In this document: piece after piece, positions 53,846 through 57,661 of the stretch
Position numbering within the stretch: the stretch's first letter is position 1
How the letters are laid out: every line of letters starts with the position of its first letter
Origin: an uncultured Clostridium sp.
Lineage (GTDB): Bacteria; Bacillota; Clostridia; TANB77; CAG-508
Assembly: GCA_958422985.1 (NCBI GenBank)
Contig: CATZPY010000006.1
Span: 1 to 57,661 of the forward strand
Length of the DNA: 57,661 nt
Reading direction: 5' to 3'
Program-made: the position numbers and the translations under genes
The notes under the pieces: model-generated
What the model saw: the letters and a program-made list of their open reading frames with translations, nothing else
What the model was told of the DNA's origin: nothing
Databases searched by the model: none

Positions 53846-55552
53846 ATGATAGATTTTAAAGAGAAAATAGCAGAAGAAATAAGTAAAAAAATAGACATTA
53901 CAAAAGAAGAATTAAAAGAATATTTAGAAATACCAAAAGATACTAAAATGGGAGATTATGCACTTCCTTGTTTTAAACTTGCAAAACAAATGAAAAAATC
54001 ACCAGTAGACATTGCAAATGGAATAAAAGCAGAAATAGAAGTTCCAAACACTTACATTTCTAAAATTGATGCAATAAATGGTTTTTTAAATATATTTATA
54101 AATAATGAAATACTAATAAAAGATTTATTAAACGAAATGGAAAATAAAAAAGAAGCATATGGATCTTCTAATATTGGAAATGGTAAGAATATAATAGTAG
54201 AATATTCTTCTCCCAATATTGCAAAACCATTTCATGTTGGGCATTTAAGAACAACAGTAATAGGTAGAGCTTTGTATAATATGTATAAATTTCTTGGGTA
54301 TAATACTATTGGAATTAACCATTTAGGAGACTGGGGAACACAATTTGGTAAACTTATAGAAGGTTATAAAAGATTTGGAAACGAATATAATTTAGAAGAA
54401 AATCCAATAGATAAACTTACAGAAATTTATGTAAGAATTAATGAACTATGTAAAGAAGATGAATCTGCACTAGAAGATTGTAGAAATAATTTTAAGAAAC
54501 TAGAAGATGGAGATGAATATTGCACAAACATTTGGAAGAAATTTAAAGAACTAAGTTTAAAAGAATTCCAAAGAATATATGATATTTTAGATGTTCATTT
54601 TGATTCAAATAATGGTGAATCTTTCTATACAGACAAAATGCCAGAAATTGTAGAAATTTTAAGAAAGAATAATAAATTAGTAAAATCGCAAGGTGCAGAA
54701 ATAGTAGATTTAGAATATGCAGATATACCACCATTAATGGTAGCAAAATCTAACGGGTCAACAACATATGCTACAAGGGACTTAGCAGCAGTAGTGTATA
54801 GGGCAAGAACATATGATTTTGATAAATGTATATATGTAGTTGGCTCTGAACAAATATTGCACTTTAAACAAGTATTCGAAGTTGCAAAATACTTGGATTT
54901 AGACCCAAAATATACAAATGGATTAATACATGTACCTTATGGAATGGTAAGATTAAAAACAGGAAAAATGTCTACAAGAGAAGGAACTTTAATAAAATTA
55001 GAAGACATTTTAAATGAAGCAATAACAAGAGCGAAAGCAATAATAGAACAAAAAAATCCAAACTTAGAAGGGAAAGAAGAAATAGCAAAAAAAGTTGGAA
55101 TAGGTGCAGTAATTTTTAACGACTTATCTAACAATATTATAAAAGATGAAGTTTTCGATTGGGATATTATGCTGAATTTCCAAGGAGAAACAGGACCATA
55201 TATACAATATATGTATGTAAGAACAAAGAGTATACTAGAAAAAGAAAATTACACTCTGAATAAAGATTTAGTAGATATTTCAGAAATAGAGAAAAATGGA
55301 ATGGAAGTTGTAAAACAACTTTATAAGTTTGAAGAAACTATAAAACAAGCAATAGACAAAAACGAACCATCAATAATATCACGTTACTTAATAGAAATTT
55401 CTAAATTATATAGTAGTTTTTATAATGATAACAAAATATTAGTAGAAGATGAGAAAATAAAAAATACAAGACTTTGCTTAACATACATGGTTGGTAACGT
55501 ATTAAAAATAGGTGCAAACTTATTAGGAATGGAAATGCCAGACAGAATGTAA
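53846..55552 (+). CDS. argS: Arginyl-tRNA synthetase
   Basis: ArgS charges tRNA-Arg. The 568-residue class I enzyme has an N-terminal Add-1 domain, SSPNIAKPFHVGHLRTT (HIGH motif as HVGH), GDWGTQFGKLIEGYKRFG, LAAVVYRARTYDFDKCIYVV, MVRLKTGKMSTREGTLIKLE (KMSKS equivalent KMSTRE), and a C-terminal DALR anticodon domain ending in GANLLGMEMPDRM. Length and order fit the family. AAGGTGATTTT precedes the ATG. Its promoter at 53783 gives independent expression. Confidence 0.96.
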   Translation: MIDFKEKIAEEISKKIDITKEELKEYLEIPKDTKMGDYALPCFKLAKQMKKSPVDIANGIKAEIEVPNTYISKIDAINGFLNIFINNEILIKDLLNEMENKKEAYGSSNIGNGKNIIVEYSSPNIAKPFHVGHLRTTVIGRALYNMYKFLGYNTIGINHLGDWGTQFGKLIEGYKRFGNEYNLEENPIDKLTEIYVRINELCKEDESALEDCRNNFKKLEDGDEYCTNIWKKFKELSLKEFQRIYDILDVHFDSNNGESFYTDKMPEIVEILRKNNKLVKSQGAEIVDLEYADIPPLMVAKSNGSTTYATRDLAAVVYRARTYDFDKCIYVVGSEQILHFKQVFEVAKYLDLDPKYTNGLIHVPYGMVRLKTGKMSTREGTLIKLEDILNEAITRAKAIIEQKNPNLEGKEEIAKKVGIGAVIFNDLSNNIIKDEVFDWDIMLNFQGETGPYIQYMYVRTKSILEKENYTLNKDLVDISEIEKNGMEVVKQLYKFEETIKQAIDKNEPSIISRYLIEISKLYSSFYNDNKILVEDEKIKNTRLCLTYMVGNVLKIGANLLGMEMPDRM

Positions 55553-55629
55553 GAAGCAGTTTTGTTACAATTAAAGATTAATTTGTAATTGCACGTATTA
55601 AGGAAATTTAACCTTATTACATAAGAAAA

Positions 55630-55667
55630 ACGGGGTTTTAAGGAACGTTCATCGATCCGATCCCGGT
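55630..55667. repeat. Dispersed repeat copy D upstream of glmM
   Basis: ACGGGGTTTTAAGGAACGTT begins at 55630 and continues ATCGATCCGATCCCGGT. The core matches copies A-C with a diverged second half, and ends near the AAGGAGG of glmM, so it occupies the 5' leader. G+C is much higher than around it. Flanking bases 55553-55629 hold no gene and include a small TTACAA/TTGTAA hairpin. Confidence 0.66.
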
Positions 55668-55683
55668 GAAGGAGGAAAAGAAT

Positions 55684-57048
55684 ATGGGAAAATATTTTGA
55701 AACAGATGGAATTAGGAGAATTGCAAATACAGAGCTAACTCCAGAATTAGTTTATAAAGTTGCAAAGGCAGGAGCTTACGTGCTAGCTAAGCACTCTGAC
55801 CATAGTCCAACAATTTTAATTGGAAGAGATACTAGAATTTCTGGTAGCTTAATAGAAAGTGCAATGACAGCAGGTTTCTTAAGCTATGGAGCAAATGTAA
55901 AACAATTAGGAGTTTTGCCAACACCAGCTGTTGCATATTTAACTAGAAAATTAAAGGCAGATGCAAGTGTTGTAATATCTGCATCTCACAACACTTACGA
56001 ATTTAATGGTGTAAAATACTTTAGTAATGAAGGAACAAAAATACCAGACAATATAGAAGAAGAAATAGAAGAAGTTATGGACTCTGGCAAATTAGATGAA
56101 CTTACAGCTTGTAATGATAAAATAGGAATATCAGAAAATGCAGAAGAATTAGTAGATGAATATGTATATTTCTTTAGAAAAACATTTGAAGAAATTATAG
56201 AAAAATATAACACAGATGATTTTAAAGTTGTAATAGATACAGCTAATGGAGCAACATATGAAGTGGCAGAAAAAGTTTTTTCTAAATTAAAAATAAATCA
56301 CAAAATTATAAATAATGCACCTAATGGAATAAATATTAACAAAAACTGTGGATCAACACATTTAGAAATGCTTCAAAAATATGTAGTAGAAAATGGTTAT
56401 AGCTTAGGAATAGCATATGATGGCGATGGAGATAGATGTTTATTAGTTGACGAAAATGGAGAAGTTATAGATGGTGATAAAATATTAGCAATTGTTTCAA
56501 ACTATATGAAACAAAAAGGAACACTAAAAAAAGACACTTTAGTTGCAACAGTTATGAGCAATTTAGGACTAGATATATATTCTAAAGAAAATGACATTAA
56601 CTTTGTTAGAACAAAAGTAGGAGATAGATATGTATTAGAAGAAATGAAGAAAAATGGGTATAATTTAGGAGGAGAACAATCAGGTCATATTATATTCCTA
56701 GACTATAATCCAACAGGAGATGGAATATTAACATCATTAATGTTTATTTCTATAATGTTAGAAAAAGCAGAGAAGGCAAGCAAATTAGAAGAAATAATAA
56801 ATATATATCCTCAAGTACTTATAAATGCAAAAGTTTCTAACGAAAAGAAATATGATTTCGACAAAGATGCCGTTATTAGAAGTACAATAGAAGAAGTAGA
56901 AAGAGAATTCTCTGGAACTGGAAGAGTTTTAATAAGAACATCTGGAACAGAGCCATTAGTAAGAGTTATGATAGAAGGTAAAGACCAAGAATATATAACT
57001 GAAAAAGCTAAATCTATAGCAGAGTTAATAGAACAAAGATTAAGCTAA
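55684..57048 (+). CDS. glmM: Phosphoglucosamine mutase
   Basis: GlmM turns glucosamine 6-phosphate into glucosamine 1-phosphate for UDP-GlcNAc, the base of peptidoglycan and many surface polymers. The 454-residue protein has KYFETDGIRRIAN, IGRDTRISG, the active loop VISASHNTYEFNGVKYF (phosphoserine; Thr in place of the usual Pro after SASHN), YDGDGDRCL (Mg site), GGEQSGHIIF and the phosphate loop RTSGTEPLVRVM. ATG at 55684 follows GAAGGAGG; an in-frame GTG at 55666 overlaps the repeat and is less likely. metG follows after 28 bases. Confidence 0.94.
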   Translation: MGKYFETDGIRRIANTELTPELVYKVAKAGAYVLAKHSDHSPTILIGRDTRISGSLIESAMTAGFLSYGANVKQLGVLPTPAVAYLTRKLKADASVVISASHNTYEFNGVKYFSNEGTKIPDNIEEEIEEVMDSGKLDELTACNDKIGISENAEELVDEYVYFFRKTFEEIIEKYNTDDFKVVIDTANGATYEVAEKVFSKLKINHKIINNAPNGININKNCGSTHLEMLQKYVVENGYSLGIAYDGDGDRCLLVDENGEVIDGDKILAIVSNYMKQKGTLKKDTLVATVMSNLGLDIYSKENDINFVRTKVGDRYVLEEMKKNGYNLGGEQSGHIIFLDYNPTGDGILTSLMFISIMLEKAEKASKLEEIINIYPQVLINAKVSNEKKYDFDKDAVIRSTIEEVEREFSGTGRVLIRTSGTEPLVRVMIEGKDQEYITEKAKSIAELIEQRLS

Positions 57049-57076
57049 AAAAATAAATAAAAGGAAGATGATGTAG

Positions 57077-57661
57077 GTGGATAAAAAAACATATTATATA
57101 ACTACTCCAATTTATTATCCAAGTGGAAAATTTCACATTGGTACAGCATATACAGAAGTATTTGCAAATACAATGAAAAAATATAAGCAAAAAAGAGGAT
57201 ATGATTCATATCTTTTAACAGGATTAGATGAACATGGTCAAAAAGTTCAAACTGTTGCAGAAAATGCAGGTAAAACTCCACAAGAGCATGTTGATGAAAT
57301 GGCGGAAAATGCTAAAAAACTTTGGGAAAAAATGAATATAGAATATGATGATTTTATAAGAACAACAGAACCAAGACACTATAAAATTGTAGAAGATATT
57401 TTCGAAAAACTTTTAGCAAAAGGGGATATTTATAAAGGCAAATATGAAGGATGGTATTGTATGCCATGCGAAACATATTTTACAGAAACACAATTAGTAG
57501 ATGGAAAATGTCCAGATTGTGGCAGAGAAGTTAAGAAAATGAAAGAAGAAGCATATTTCTTTAATATGAAGAAATATGCAGATAAATTAATACAATTTTA
57601 CGAAGAAAATCCGAAATTTATAGAACCAGAATCTAGAAAAAATGAAATATTCAATAACTTT
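57077..57661 (+). CDS. metG: Methionyl-tRNA synthetase, N-terminal part (runs off the window)
   Basis: Only the first 195 codons are present. The reading frame shows TYYITTPIYYPSGKFHIGTAY (start with the HIGH-type FHIGTAY), LLTGLDEHGQKVQ, and the zinc-knuckle segment WYCMPCETYF...KCPDCGREV with four cysteines, typical of MetG. GTG at 57077 is chosen as start; AAGGAAG lies 10 bases upstream. The catalytic KMSKS and anticodon regions lie beyond the end. Confidence 0.93.
   Translation, partial: MDKKTYYITTPIYYPSGKFHIGTAYTEVFANTMKKYKQKRGYDSYLLTGLDEHGQKVQTVAENAGKTPQEHVDEMAENAKKLWEKMNIEYDDFIRTTEPRHYKIVEDIFEKLLAKGDIYKGKYEGWYCMPCETYFTETQLVDGKCPDCGREVKKMKEEAYFFNMKKYADKLIQFYEENPKFIEPESRKNEIFNNF

Overview
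The window is strongly AT-rich DNA (A/T-ending codons throughout, many TTG/GTG starts with strong Shine-Dalgarno sites, nearly every gene on the plus strand). Gene content suggests a Bacillota chromosome, most likely an uncultured Clostridia-type organism: Asp23/Gls24 protein, ricin-lectin/SH3b wall hydrolases, VanY carboxypeptidase, meso-diaminopimelate dehydrogenase, QueH, glycolipid synthase plus PlsC, heterodimeric ABC exporter. I see no tRNA, rRNA, CRISPR array, transposase gene or phage structural gene. The species cannot be named from the sequence alone.

Layout. (1) 1-13.2 kb: a cell-surface polysaccharide locus. It holds a C-terminal GT2 remnant, a GT2-GT4 fusion, a decayed GT4 and its intact tandem paralogue, a GT2-HAD fusion, a TagH/TagG-type ABC exporter, a GtrA/membrane glucosyltransferase fusion and a GtrB-like GT2. 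(2) 13.2-20.6 kb: exported wall proteins behind their own promoter: a ricin-repeat M14 peptidase, a ricin-repeat/glucosaminidase/SH3b autolysin, a cadherin-like membrane-anchored protein and an unknown membrane-anchored protein. (3) 20.7-26.4 kb: prsA, two more GT2 genes (one with a degenerate active site), ruvB and a frameshifted GT-C membrane protein. (4) 26.4-32 kb: small or accessory genes: queH, an ASCH protein, a RhuM-tail-like mini-gene, a DUF4230 protein with a coupled mini membrane protein, ddh on the minus strand, an orphan helical protein with a near-ideal promoter, a GNAT enzyme and a minus-strand orphan. (5) 32-42.2 kb: ABC-F ATPase, two GT-C paralogues, polA, a lytic transglycosylase, galE and vanY. 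(6) 42.3-53.6 kb: heterodimeric ABC exporter, Asp23, DUF308 protein, small alarmone synthetase, P-type ATPase, YdcF-like protein, nadD, glycolipid glucosyltransferase and plsC. (7) 53.8 kb to the end: argS, glmM and the 5' part of metG.

The dominant theme is envelope construction: sugar supply (galE, glmM), polymer assembly and export (locus 1), outside-facing glycosylation (GtrA/GtrB/GT-C), wall cutting (M14, glucosaminidase, SLT, VanY) and membrane lipids (glucosyltransferase, PlsC).

The least expected signals are: a dispersed palindromic repeat of about 30-40 bp, present at least four times between 42.1 and 55.7 kb, two copies of which form the C-terminal codons of their host genes; two frameshifted glycosyltransferases; an alarmone synthetase whose strong ribosome-binding site faces a TTA codon; three related GT-C proteins, one fused to GtrA, with a shared C-terminal motif; and two orphan genes with excellent expression signals and no recognisable family.
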